Assembly (NCBI GenBank): GCA_014549065.1
Contig: JACDOX010000030.1
Span: forward strand, 3,169,005-3,233,004
Direction: 5' to 3'
Source: Cardinalis cardinalis
Taxonomy: Eukaryota > Chordata > Aves > Passeriformes > Cardinalidae
Length of the DNA stretch: 64,000 nucleotides
In this document: positions 23,045-34,020 of the stretch, piece after piece
How the letters are laid out: each line of letters opens with the position of its first letter
Position numbering within the stretch: the first letter of the stretch is position 1
The notes under the pieces: generated by a model
What the model saw: only the letters and a program-made list of their open reading frames with translations
Told to the model about the DNA's origin: nothing
The model's database searches: none
Position numbers and translations under genes: made by a program

Positions 23045-23903
23045 CCAGAGAAGGAATGTGCTGCGATAGAAATACAGTGTGCAACATAAAGATTAATACA
23101 TGTCCTTAAGTTAGATAATTGCAAAGGTATTGACTTTCTCCAACTAAAATGAGGGTTGTGAAACAAGGGAAGTTAATTGTGGGAGAGCCTAGTTGCCTCT
23201 TACTGTCATTGTTATATGTTCTTTAGAATAGATAACAAAGTTCCTTAAAACTTAAAATATTAGGGGGGAACTTTCAGTGCTGAGTGTGTTATTCAGATTT
23301 GCTGCCATAGGCAAGTTCAGTCATAACAGTTCACTTCTCCTGAGCAGAGGGCAGCCTTTCCTTTGGCATCTTTTAAATTTTGAGAACTTTGTGCTTTGAC
23401 TATAACCTTTTTCTTCTCTAAAGAAAATCTTAATTTGTGCAGTCAGCTGGCTGATTCAATGTGCAGCTGAAAAATGATCACGAGATGAGTGTGTGTTCAG
23501 TCCTGTTCCTGATGGGTTTTAAAAAGCGCCGACAGCTTTAGTTAAACACAGCAGTGGTGTTCAGTATGTGGCTCTTTGTCTCTGTACAGGATTCCTGCAC
23601 TGGAGGTCCTGTGAGAAAAAGCTCTATCAACCATTGGAAAGAAAAGAAATTTTATTTTAAGATTTTAAGGAACAAAAAGATCTCGCAAGAAATAGCATAA
23701 GAGGATGCTTAAATTCTCTGGGTAACCAGGAGAAAGGTAGAACAGGAGTAGTGTTAATTTAGAGTATTTTGGGCAAGTCATGATCTTTCTCAAAGATTTT
23801 GGTATAAGTCATGTTCTTAATTTTTCTTAAATATAATATTTTTTTAATTACCAAACAGGTTACCAAGTACTTCCATAGTCTTATAATACTATTTTTCAGT
23901 TAT

Positions 23904-23967
23904 TTTTCCAATTTCAACTATTTCCAATAACTTGCTTTTCCAATATCAACTATCTCCAATAACTTGC
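23904..23967. repeat. Two-copy 32-bp tandem duplication
   Basis: Head-to-tail copies at 23904-23935 and 23936-23967 share TTTTCCAAT, TCAACTAT and CCAATAACTTGC, with about two mismatches. Confidence 0.85.
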
Positions 23968-24404
23968 TAGCTTTAACTTCAGTTAAAGCAAATTTTTAAA
24001 TAATTGGCATATGTGAATTCTTATCCCTGGAAGCTCCATACCCAATGAAAGCAAAACGTGAGATAGATATCCATCAAATAAGTTGATATTCCTGTATTTA
24101 AAGCACCTAGAAGCATCATTTCTCTGTAGGTGATGAAGTGACATGGGTGGCTTTCCCCACCTACTTGACAGACCTGCTCTGGATGGAAGGGAGTTTTCTG
24201 GAAATGCCTGTGTCCTCATCAGGTATGGTGAGTGCCCACTCCTGGGCATCCCATGGCCAGCAGGTTGAAGTCCCAGGAGATAACCCCCACACCCACATTC
24301 CTTGAAACTGGAACCAGTGCCTGTTAAACTGGCTGGGAAAAGGTGCTGCTTTTAACAGGACAATTTCAGGNCACCTCTGGTCTCTAATTTTTCCTTTACA
24401 TTGA

Positions 24405-24690
24405 ACCACAGGATCACAGAACCATGAAATGGGTTGGGTTGGGGGCCTTAAAGCCCATCCAGTTCCACCCTGCCATGGGCAGGGACACCTTTCACTATCC
24501 CAGGTTGCNCCAAGCCCTGTCCAACCTGGCCTTGGNCACTNCCAGGGATGGGGCAGCCACAGCTTCTCTGNNCACCCTGTGCCAGGNNNTCANCACCCTC
24601 ACAGGGAACANTTTCCTCCCAGTATCCCATCTAACCCTGTCCTCTACCAGTGTGAAGCCGTTCCCCCTTTTCCTGTCACTTCTCTGTCTT
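24405..24690 (-). mobile_element. CR1 LINE 3'-end fragment
   Basis: This is a clear reverse-complement CR1 3' end. Landmarks in order are ATCACAGAACCATGAAATGG, CCTTAAAGCCCATCCAGTTC, CTGCCATGGGCAGGGACACC, CAGGGATGGGGCAGCCACAG and CACCCTCACAGGG, ending near CTTTTCCTGTCACTTCTCTG. About 285 bp remain, so it is heavily 5'-truncated and non-autonomous. At least ten N bases fall inside it, far above the background, as expected if similar copies confused base calling. It appears younger than the copy at 17.7 kb. Confidence 0.9.
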
Positions 24691-27600
24691 CAGGTGGCCT
24701 GAGATCTGAACTGGCTTTTAAGAAACCCAGTTCAGATGCTGAGTAAAACCCCGTCAGTTCTGAGGTCATTGTCTCCCTTGTCTCACATTTTCAAAGACTT
24801 CAGGCACTTCCAGCCCAGTGTGTCTGTCAGNGGATTGTAGCAATTCTTGAGACAGCAGAATAGGAAAAGGTGGAATGCTAAGGGAAAAGACTGGCGCCCT
24901 TTTGCAGGTATATCTGGTATTCTTTGATTAAACCTAGGCTTGTGATACTCCACATATAATTCTTATATTTTGTTGAAGGTTTTAAAATTTTTTTTTTGCT
25001 TTTTATGGGAGGGAACTGCTTCTACTCTGTGAAAACTCCAAAGTGCACACTGTTGTGGAAAAGGAAGTTTTAAGGACATGTTGTTTTCAGTGTGAATGTG
25101 GAGCTGTTGATCACAGGCACACAGACTGCCTGAAATTCACAAGTTCATGCAGCACTACTACTAATTCTGCCTATAGGATAGTAGTTTAAAGAAAGTGCGC
25201 TGTGTCTTTCTCCCATTTCCAGATATGGTTCAGCAGCCTGACCTGATCAGTCAATACCATGTGACCACTCAGCTGTGTTTGGAAGAGCTTCACAAATCAC
25301 AGGCAAGTTTAGGGCTCCTGAGCTGGTTGATGTGATCAGGACATGCTTCTATAAAACTGATTTCATACAGCCTGGATTCAAGCAATTACCGAGCCTCTCT
25401 GCTCTTTTTATATTTTTAAATTTCAGTATTATTGGACAAGGAAATAGCNTGTCCACAAAATTCAGATTTAGTAAACCAGCTACAATAAACAATCATTTAA
25501 AAAAGACATGAAAGACTAAAGAATTTTAAGTGTATGTAGATTTAATTGTAATGATTGTGCCATGTATTATTTTCAGACTCTGGAATGAGGCACAGGGACT
25601 GACAGAACTTGCTCTGAGCATTCCCTGGATTAAAAATTCTTGCTGTTTGTATTCTGTCATGAAATGGTTGGCATCCCAACAGTCGTGACAAGTGTGTATG
25701 TTGGCAAGGAATTAAAAATGGTGGTGCCTCTGAAGTTTAGCAGGAGGTTTCCTGCTTGGGGATGGCAGGCAGTTGTAGCTGTTACAAATGCCATTCCCTT
25801 GTCTGCATTGCAGCTCATTTCTGAAACAAAGCAAGCTTGGGAACATGTTCCACTTTGTAATAGGAACTGCTACATTTGGTTTTCTTTGAGTCTTCTCTGA
25901 CACTGGAGTCTTCATGTGCCCACTTCTCTTTTTTTTCTTGTTGTTTTGTTAATAAATCAAATCTGACTACAAAATCTCTCTGCCTCTAAACCACAGTAAG
26001 GGCTGCTTGAAAAAGCGTGAGCCTCCCAAATTTTTACCCTCAAGAGGAAATAACTGATTTTTTTGTTTGTCTTTGATCCAGTCTCATCAATGCAATTTTC
26101 CTTCTTCAAACAATTGAGCCTGCAGTTCATTATAGTGCAAGACCGGAACCCTTCTATTACCTTATTTTTAGTAACAATTAAATTGAGCCTTAAAATTGAA
26201 TTTGTAAAAAGAAAGGCCTGTGCCAGTCCCAAATCTTAGAACTCAGCTCTTAAAAAATGAATCTCAGCACTTTGCTCTCCTGGGTGTGTCATTTGGTGGT
26301 GTGGCATGGTGGTGTTTGTGGCCAAATGAGGCGTACGGTGACCCCGCAGAACAATTTAAATTCTGACATCCTCATTTTCAGAATTTACACTTGCTCTGAT
26401 AAAGCACTTTAAAGGAGTTTTTACTGCTTTGGAGCNTAGCCCTGTTGTGCTGGTGTCCATGACCTGTGCCTCTGTGGGTGTGGCAGCCCACTGGACCCGC
26501 CTGGATGTGCCACCTGTCCTGGGAATCCATTCTGGCCTCCTCCAGCCCCAAGCTGAGGGTGCAGAGTCAGGGAGCACCAAGAGGCCCCAGGCAGGTGCAT
26601 CTGTGCTGNAGACTCACTGGAGCTTCTCAGCCTGGGACAGTGAGGAGCTCTCACCTTCCAAGCCCCCTCCCAGCATCAGGGACACAGGATGCTCTGCGCC
26701 TGTGGGGTTGAGCATCTTCCCAGAGAACAGCCTCTGAATANTTACCAGAGCTTATGCACGTGATTAAAATGTAACTTTCCTTCAGNTTATGGAGCTTAGA
26801 AGCTCTTGGAGGCTTGAATTGATGGAGAGACAGGTTGTGTCTGCTGTGGAGTCAAGGAGCTGTGCTGCAGAAGAGAGAAGTTGTTCTGCCAGGTGATTTG
26901 TTAGGGACAAGCCTTACCTCCAGAATTTTTCAAGCAAGAATGTTTATCTGCGGTTGGGACTGACTGACACCATCACTTCTTCACAGGACACTTGCCATTA
27001 GAGAATGTTGTAGTTTTTAAAGATGGCTGTTAGAAGTCTAGGAAAAGAACTTTGTTACTTGGGCAGGACAGAGGTGAGGAGATTTGGAAGTATCTGCCAA
27101 ACATGTGAGAGCAAACTCCTGTCACAGTGACTGTGGGAGCCCAACTGGAACTTAGAAAGAGGAGCATAGTGTGAAACATTGGATATTTTACTGTTGTCGT
27201 ACCAGACTGAGATATCCACATGTTTTGGGTAGTAAAGCTCTCTGAATAATGGAGTTTGCTGCAAAATGTGCAGCCCTCATGTTATTTACCTAGCATTGTG
27301 TGCATGGAAGCGTGGTTAGCATCAGGCAGGCTGAGAGATCCACAGAGAGAAAAAAAATCTGATTAATGGCACCTAGAAGTGGGCAGAGTAACCTCCTGCA
27401 AGACCCCTCAGAAACTGCTGGACCAAGATTTCAGGCCCATGTGGAAGAGCTGTGTCTGTGTATGAGCCTGACAAAGGGGATAAAAATGACAAGATGAAGG
27501 TAGAGCTTTCTTACACTTTCACTAGACAAAATGAAGTAGTGAAATAAAATTGCCAGGAATTGAATGCACAAACCCCAGAACAGCTGGGAAAAATATTTGA

Positions 27601-30100
27601 GGAAAATATACAGGAGATAGCAGAGGGATACTTTTCTCTAAATCCCAAAAGCAAGAAGCAGAGAAGAGGATAGANGCTTGCATTGTGTGGTGGAAAATTC
27701 TGGCATGCACATGTACATTAGAGACATAAAAGATCTCCTAATTAGAGACAGGATCATTTGTGGGACATGTGATTCCAGTTTACAGGAGAATTGCTGAGAA
27801 AAAAAAATCTAACCCTAAAGGAATGAATCAAAGAATAAGAGCAGCTGAACTATCCAGGAAAAGGAACAAAACAACGGCCACTTTTGCAGGACACAGCAGA
27901 GTCCAGGAGAGGGGGAAGAGGGGGATGAACCTGTGAGCAATGCACAAAAGTGAAGAAAGATTTGGGACTGGTGGGAAGGGAGCCACAAGGATTTATTTAG
28001 TTCAGCAGTGGGCAGTGGTGCTGTGTCTGGCTGAGCAGACTCTCCCCTCCTCGGCAGGGAGGCAGAAGGAAACCCCAGGGCAGTGAGGTGGACGAAGCAA
28101 CAGGCTGTTCTGGAGCTCAGNATGTCTGAAGGAAAATGGAATCAAAGAGCCAGCCTTTAGGGGTCTCTGGCTTAGCAATCTCTAGTTAGCCACCAAATGT
28201 TTGCATGGAAAGCACAAGTGTCAAAAGNAAAGTTGGGGGATCCATTTGCATTTCCGAGAGAGGAGAAGGAGGAAGATAAGGTTTGAAAGAGGCACCAGGA
28301 AGTCAGTCTGTCTGAGCATGACCTGAATGTTACCCCGTTTNTTGTGTTTCTCTACGCCGTTCTCTAAAGAAAAGCCAATTATATTTCAGAAGAATAGGGG
28401 CCTCTCATGTTGTTATTCATCATGTGGCACATGAAACACCAACACTAACTCCGAAACTGTGAGTTAACCTTGTCCTTTCATCACGTATGGTCATCTCATC
28501 ACCAGGCTGGTGACTGCTCAAAGCTGCCTGAAAGTGGTTGAGCCCCAGACAACTAAACTTTTATACATCAGTACAAAAGCAGCAAAGAAGATGAGAAGGA
28601 AAACTGATTGTCCCCAGGGATGCAGCATAGTGGTTTGGGTAGTCCTGCTCAGAAAGTCGCTTGTGGCTTTTATAATGAGGAACTTAAGGTTTGAATTTTC
28701 AGACTTATTAGCTGTGCATTTGTTTGTTTTTTATTAACTTAATATACTACGTGCCACATTTTCCTTGGGGTATTGAGTCAAGTGATGGATTCATCCAGTT
28801 TAGCTCTAAATGCATGGGCTCTCTTTTTCATAAAAACTTGGAAAAGATTTGGGTCTCATATTTCCTGAAGGATTTTATTTTATGCCTGTATATTTTGGTA
28901 CAGCAGGTAATGTTTTCTGTCCTGTTTCTTTTCTGACAATATGTGCTTCTGGCTAATGNAGAGAGAGAATGTAGATTTTGTTTGTTCTCTTTCTTGACCC
29001 GTGAGAATTAGAGTTGTCTTCTTATATGAGCAGGCAGAGTTAAACCACTTTAGTCTACAAAAGAATCACTGGAAGTTTCCAATCCTCTCGCTCTCTGCTT
29101 CAATGGAAAGAAAAACAGGTTTTAAAAAGTCTGAGAAAGATATGGCTATTAAGCTAATCCAGTATACTTCATCTAGCTGCTAAAAATCTTGACTCTTAAC
29201 AGTGATTAAATATAATTGCATCAATAAAGGTGGTGTAAAAAAACCCCTGGCTTTCATTAGAAGCTATCTTTAGGAAACCATGGTTCCTTGACTTAAAAAG
29301 TTACATGTAAGATCACTGTTTTATTTTGGGAGTACTTTGAAGGTTTCTTAAACACAGGGTTATGTAGAAAAAATAAACCTCAGCAGNACAAATACACAAT
29401 TCTGAAGTAGTCTTCTGTATTTCAATATATATCTGCAGTGCATGCTATTTATTAAAAAAGAAAAACTGAAAAATCAATGGATAAATATTGAACCATCTTA
29501 AAGGTCTGATCAAATAGTAAAGATATTCCAAAGAAAAAAGCAAATTAACAAACCATCAGATATGTGGGGATAAAATTGTCACAGGATGGAATGGAAGGAC
29601 TCCTAGTAATTTTAATTAAATTAATTTTTTTTTTTTACTACTCTTCAGTTTGGAAGGGAATCTGTTCACTGTTTTAAGAGCTAAAAAACAATGTTGCTAA
29701 ACTTTTTCTCTTATTTTCATAAATTTAAAATCTGAGCTGTGTCATGGCCTTAACNCTGCACAATCTTTATAGAGAATTTTAAATTTCTCCAAGTTGTGTG
29801 ATCTGAAAAAGCTCTTCCTAGACAGTCAGATGTTAAAAAATTCAGCAGTTTTNGTATAATGCAGAACACCNCATGCTGCTCTGTATCCTTGGGCTGAACT
29901 GGATATTTGCACTTTAGTGTTTGTTTTGTAGATTATGAAAAATTATGTAAACTGAAAAAGGACTGTAAAAGCTCCTACGCTGAAAAACTGAAAAATATAA
30001 AATCATCTAATTCTTACATAGCTTTGTCATTGCNAGTGTTAAATGTTACTGCAAGTATTTATTGCAAAAACCTGAGTTATTGCAAAGACGAAGTGCAACA
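24691..30100. other. Presumed intronic DNA, no gene
   Basis: No gene was recognised. It contains a GC-rich patch at 26420-26740 with frames open on both strands, and a purine-rich + strand stretch at about 27340-27990. The part at 29180-30100 is AT-rich and stop-dense. A frame at 28510-28737 (+) has a hydrophobic C-terminus but no recognisable family. Confidence 0.5.
27340..27990. other. Purine-rich, strand-asymmetric stretch
   Basis: On the + strand A and G strongly outnumber C and T for about 650 bases, including GAGAGGGGGAAGAGGGGG near 27906-27923. No coding frame or known repeat accounts for it. It might be an old element or a transcribed non-coding exon; neither is shown. Confidence 0.35.
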
Positions 30101-30350
30101 GTGAGCCTTGTTTGCTTAAAGAAATCATATACTCTCAATGTGTTTGAGGGGAATAATTGTCCAATTTTTGTGGGTATTCAGGTGAAGTGATAATTCTGAA
30201 GCAGAGAATGCTAATGGTAATGTTTCCACTGGGATACGCACTGAAAATGTATTTAGCTGTCTCCATAAACAGAGATATAGGCAAAGTTTAAGTCCAATAT
30301 CGTGACTGGCCCGTGGTGCGATGCTGAACTAAATGCTGATGTGTCTTCTC
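30101..30350. promoter_or_regulatory. Candidate conserved non-coding element
   Basis: Unique-looking sequence with retained CpGs (GATACGCAC near 30233, ATATCGTG near 30297, GGCCCGTGGTGCGATGC near 30308) in an AT-rich setting, with no N and no repeat similarity. TAATGGTAATG words near 30213 are homeodomain-like. Regulatory function is inferred. Confidence 0.3.
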
Positions 30351-33300
30351 CACATACTTTCTGCTTTTAAGTAATTAGAGATATTAAAACTATTTAAAAA
30401 CTAGTATTTTAATATTAAGGCATTTAATTAAATATTCCAAACATGGGCATATATAGGTAGACATGCACTATACAAAAAAAGATAGCGTGGATGATGAAAA
30501 GTTAGCCCCTTGTGAATTCATTATTTNTATTCTGTTTAACTGTTTGCCTCTTATTTTGAGAATCCCAGTGTGGAAAAATATTTCTATAATTTGTGTTTGG
30601 CATTTTTGCCCTTGTGCAGTTTTGATTCACAAGTTAAAATCCTGTTTCCATGGAAATTAGCTGAATTTTTGATAAGCTTTGAATTTCTCCCACAAATTAA
30701 GGCAACTGGGGAACATCATTTGAGCTGATTCTGTCCTTAATGTCAGCTGTAATATTTTCCCTTTTATTCCATCTGAATGGGGGCTGTATTTTGATGATGA
30801 TTTAAATCAGGATTCCCAAATGTTACTGCAACAAGTTCTCTTTTATCAAGGGAAACGAGGGTATTTGATAACATGGAGTGAGTTTTTGTGTGACAGCCAT
30901 CCACAACTTCCTCAGCAGGAGCAGCAGATCTGCCCACCATAAACACCAGCAATCCATGTTGCTTTTCTCTGATTACTTTCNGAACAGCTGAAATAAAAAT
31001 CAACACTATTTTTTAGGAAGTAAAAATAAATAAATAAATAAAACCTATTATATAAGCTTGATATATAGTTGAGAGCAAAGGTTAGGCTAAATTTATTTTA
31101 TGAGANTAATCAGGAGAAGTGAAACTCCAAGCACCAGCTTGTTTTCCTAGCTCTAACTCCTAACTGGAAGAGGTGGATGGGGTAGGAATTGGATGCTATG
31201 GGCAGGGTGGGACAAGAATGCCATCGTTTGCCACTCTGTAAATGCCTGTCCCAGGCCCTCAGATGGGAGGGTGGCAGTGAAAGCAGACCCTTCCCTGCAC
31301 TGGAGATGCCAGGTGATGGACTTGAGCAATATTCACATTCTGAGTGTATTTCTGGCTTTCCTAAGCTTTGATCCTGCCATTGAATCCGCGGGGGTGCAAA
31401 AATCCACCCACACAGATCCGATGTCAAAATCCTGGCCTTAATTATTTATGGTTTGGTTTGGACAAATTATTGTTCTCTGTGCAATAACCACAGTTATTAC
31501 CAGAAATGCTGGACAGTGTAAAGCATACAGATATACATTATGTACGTATGAACATTTTTTTTACAAAGGTCATACCTTTATTAATGTATTTTGACTCTTA
31601 ACTGAAATTCTCATATCTGAGTTTTGCCTTGTGCTGCTTTTCATCTGANCAGACTGGCCTGGATCTATGGCAATTAATTGTCAGAAAAAAGGAGTTCGTA
31701 ATTTTTATAATTTGAAAGCCAGCCTAGAACTAAAAGAACATCGAGCTTTATACACCTTGCACTCAGATCCTACTGATTTGTTCAACTGCAGATGGACTNT
31801 ATTAGTTTTCTGCACTAAAGAGGCATCCCGTTTTTTAACTGTCTCTGGGCTCTATTCATTATTCCAGCCATCTCAAATTATATCATTTTCATCTGCATAT
31901 AAACAGAAAAGGAATCTCATAGGAAAAAAAAATTCACAAAAGAAAATTACAATCAGAATTTTCTAGCAAAATCAGACATGCCAGAGCCACTGCAGAGCTT
32001 GGCAATGCCAGCCAGCACCNTACTTTAATTAAATAAGGAAAACTTGGTGAGTTTTATGTGTTTCCCATAGTCTTTATTTCCTTCTTTTCATCTTATTTTT
32101 TCTGAATTTTTAATCGTAAGTTAAGGCTGATATAATTGCTGACATAATGNTTACAAATAGATTCCCATTCTTTATATTGCTTTAAAATTGGATTTTTGTC
32201 TTTGTTTTTTTCCTTACTAGAGCTGTGTATAAAACTATGCTCTCTTCAAAAGTTCATGGGTAGGACATGGCAGGCCTGGTCATTTCACTTCTTGCATGTT
32301 CTCAGTTGGAAGTCAACTGAAAATCAGCAGGAGCTCCCAGGCAATTCCTGTGCCTGCTTAGAATTGTTCAAAACTGACTTCTGTTTAAAGTTAAAAATCT
32401 GTACCCCATTTTTCAATGAGGTGCCAGCCAGGTGCTCTAAAACATGTTCCTAATTATTTGCTTTTGATCTGATGAGAGAATAGTACTAATTTTGATTTTC
32501 AAGTTCATCTCTGCTTTTAGATCCAAGATATCAGTGGAGTATATTATGGATATGGATTACAGTTCCAGTCTCAGAGTGTCTGAAGCAGTTCCTAGAGTCA
32601 CAGGAAATATTTGTTTTACACGTGTTATTATTGAGGAAAACCCAATGGCAATAAAAGTATTCCAGAATGGAAAAAAAACTTTCTAGTAAAAATCANGTTT
32701 GTGTGAGTGGCCTATCTGAAAATGCTGGAACCTCACAAAGCACAACATATCTGTCTCATCAGAAGCAGCATACTCGTTTTTCACTAAAGTGTTTGCAGTT
32801 TTCAAAAATCAGATACAGCATTAGCATTAGGTTGTTAAATAATGCAAAAGACCTTTTCCAGTTGGGTACAGTGTATTTCCAAATCATGGTTGTGTCTGGT
32901 GCTTCTTCAAAAAAAAATGTTCTCAAGCTTTCAGAATTGCACCTTTCAGAGCCTTGGTTCTCTGCAGTTGGTGTTGGAATTGTTTTCTAAGCCTGAACTA
33001 AACCTCTTGAGGGGTTCCTCTGTCTCCTCCTGATTGAAAGGAATTCTAAGCTAAGGCTGAGGGTCCACGTAAGGCTTTAGTGATGANAAGCCAGTTTCAC
33101 AACAGGGAAGAAGTTTACGTGTAATATATTTCTACAGTTTTGTTTGTTTGTTTATTTTTTTCCCTGCAGAGTTACCAGATTCTAGCATGGCTTGTATGGA
33201 TATTAGGATTTTTTTTAAAGATTGTGAGCCAAGGTTTAAAAATCACTGGTCATTCTGGAAATGACAGTATTGAGGAGCTAATCTAGAAAACTGGCTGGTA

Positions 33301-33440
33301 ACCCTTTCAAAGGTTTTGAAGCATTCAGCTTTGTGCAAGAGATCCACCTCTTAAAGTGTCTCAGGCTGGGATACAAAAGCCCAAACTTAGCACCTTTCAG
33401 TCTTTGACCTACTTCAATTTTTGTAAGAAATTACTGTAAA
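30351..33440. other. Non-coding stretch
   Basis: AT-rich sequence with an (AAAT)n microsatellite at 31021-31043 and no recognisable gene. Frames of 99 and 107 codons (31667-31966, 32667-32990) contain N and show no domains. Confidence 0.5.
31021..31043. repeat. (AAAT)n microsatellite
   Basis: About four to five AAAT (TAAA) units in a row, ending in AAACC. Confidence 0.85.
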
Positions 33441-34020
33441 TATCTACTTGCCAGTTATTACAAAGCAATATCTGGTAGTTTCCCACAGTAAAAAATTGTC
33501 TGCACATATGCATCCATACAGGAAGCGTGGATGTGATGCAGACAAGAACTGTGTTTCATCTTTCAAGCTACAGTTAGATTGTGGCTTTTCAAAATCTGCA
33601 TATTTTCTCTGTAAATTAATCTTCCAGTGTCTTTTGTTGCTGTCTTTCAAGTTCTATCGGCTTCCAGCTAGAAAGCTAATGATAAAGCATCAGAATTGCA
33701 CCCTTTTAAAAGAAGAAAAGCAGGGTAGGCATCTGTAATAGTAGTGTAATGACACCAAATCTGCATGTACAGTTTAGAATTATTTGCCTACATGCTCGTT
33801 CATTGGCACACAGAGGTTTTCTTCAGCACTTTATCTGCGTGTGATGTTTTGCAGCACCAGTCTGGCATCATTAGACATCCAGCCGCCAGCATTTCAGAGA
33901 TTTTTCCACAGAGCCATAAAATTGCACCTTCCTCATTGAATCTAAAATCCAGCCCACCTGTAATAACAGAGCAGTGGAACAGTATGGATCTCTCCTGGAT
34001 GTCTGCAGTGCAGTGAGCTG
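33441..34020. promoter_or_regulatory. Candidate conserved non-coding block
   Basis: About 580 bases without any N and without repeat similarity. It keeps scattered CpGs (GGAAGCGTGG near 33522, TATCGGC near 33656, TCTGCGTGTG near 33834, CAGCCGCC near 33881). A 96-codon plus frame (33448-33738) and an 83-codon plus frame (33765-34016) lie in it, but neither has recognisable domains or convincing splice sites. I favour a regulatory element. A poorly conserved or novel exon cannot be excluded. Confidence 0.3.

Larger units (their letters stand above)
18881..23903. other. Presumed intronic DNA, no gene
   Basis: No gene or RNA was recognised. It contains GC-richer patches at 19090-19240 and 19480-19800 that open overlapping frames, an AT microsatellite-like stretch at 20545-20580, and a T15 run at 23030-23044. 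Frames such as 22419-22607 (+) are Lys/Leu-rich without matching domains. Confidence 0.5.

Noticed and set aside
23030..23050. T15-CCAG resembling a splice acceptor
   Set aside because: Downstream sequence has stops in all frames and no convincing donor within a typical exon length.
23772..23800. GGGCAAGTCA followed by a C/T-rich stretch resembling a MIR SINE core
   Set aside because: Only about ten bases match; too short to support an ancient SINE.
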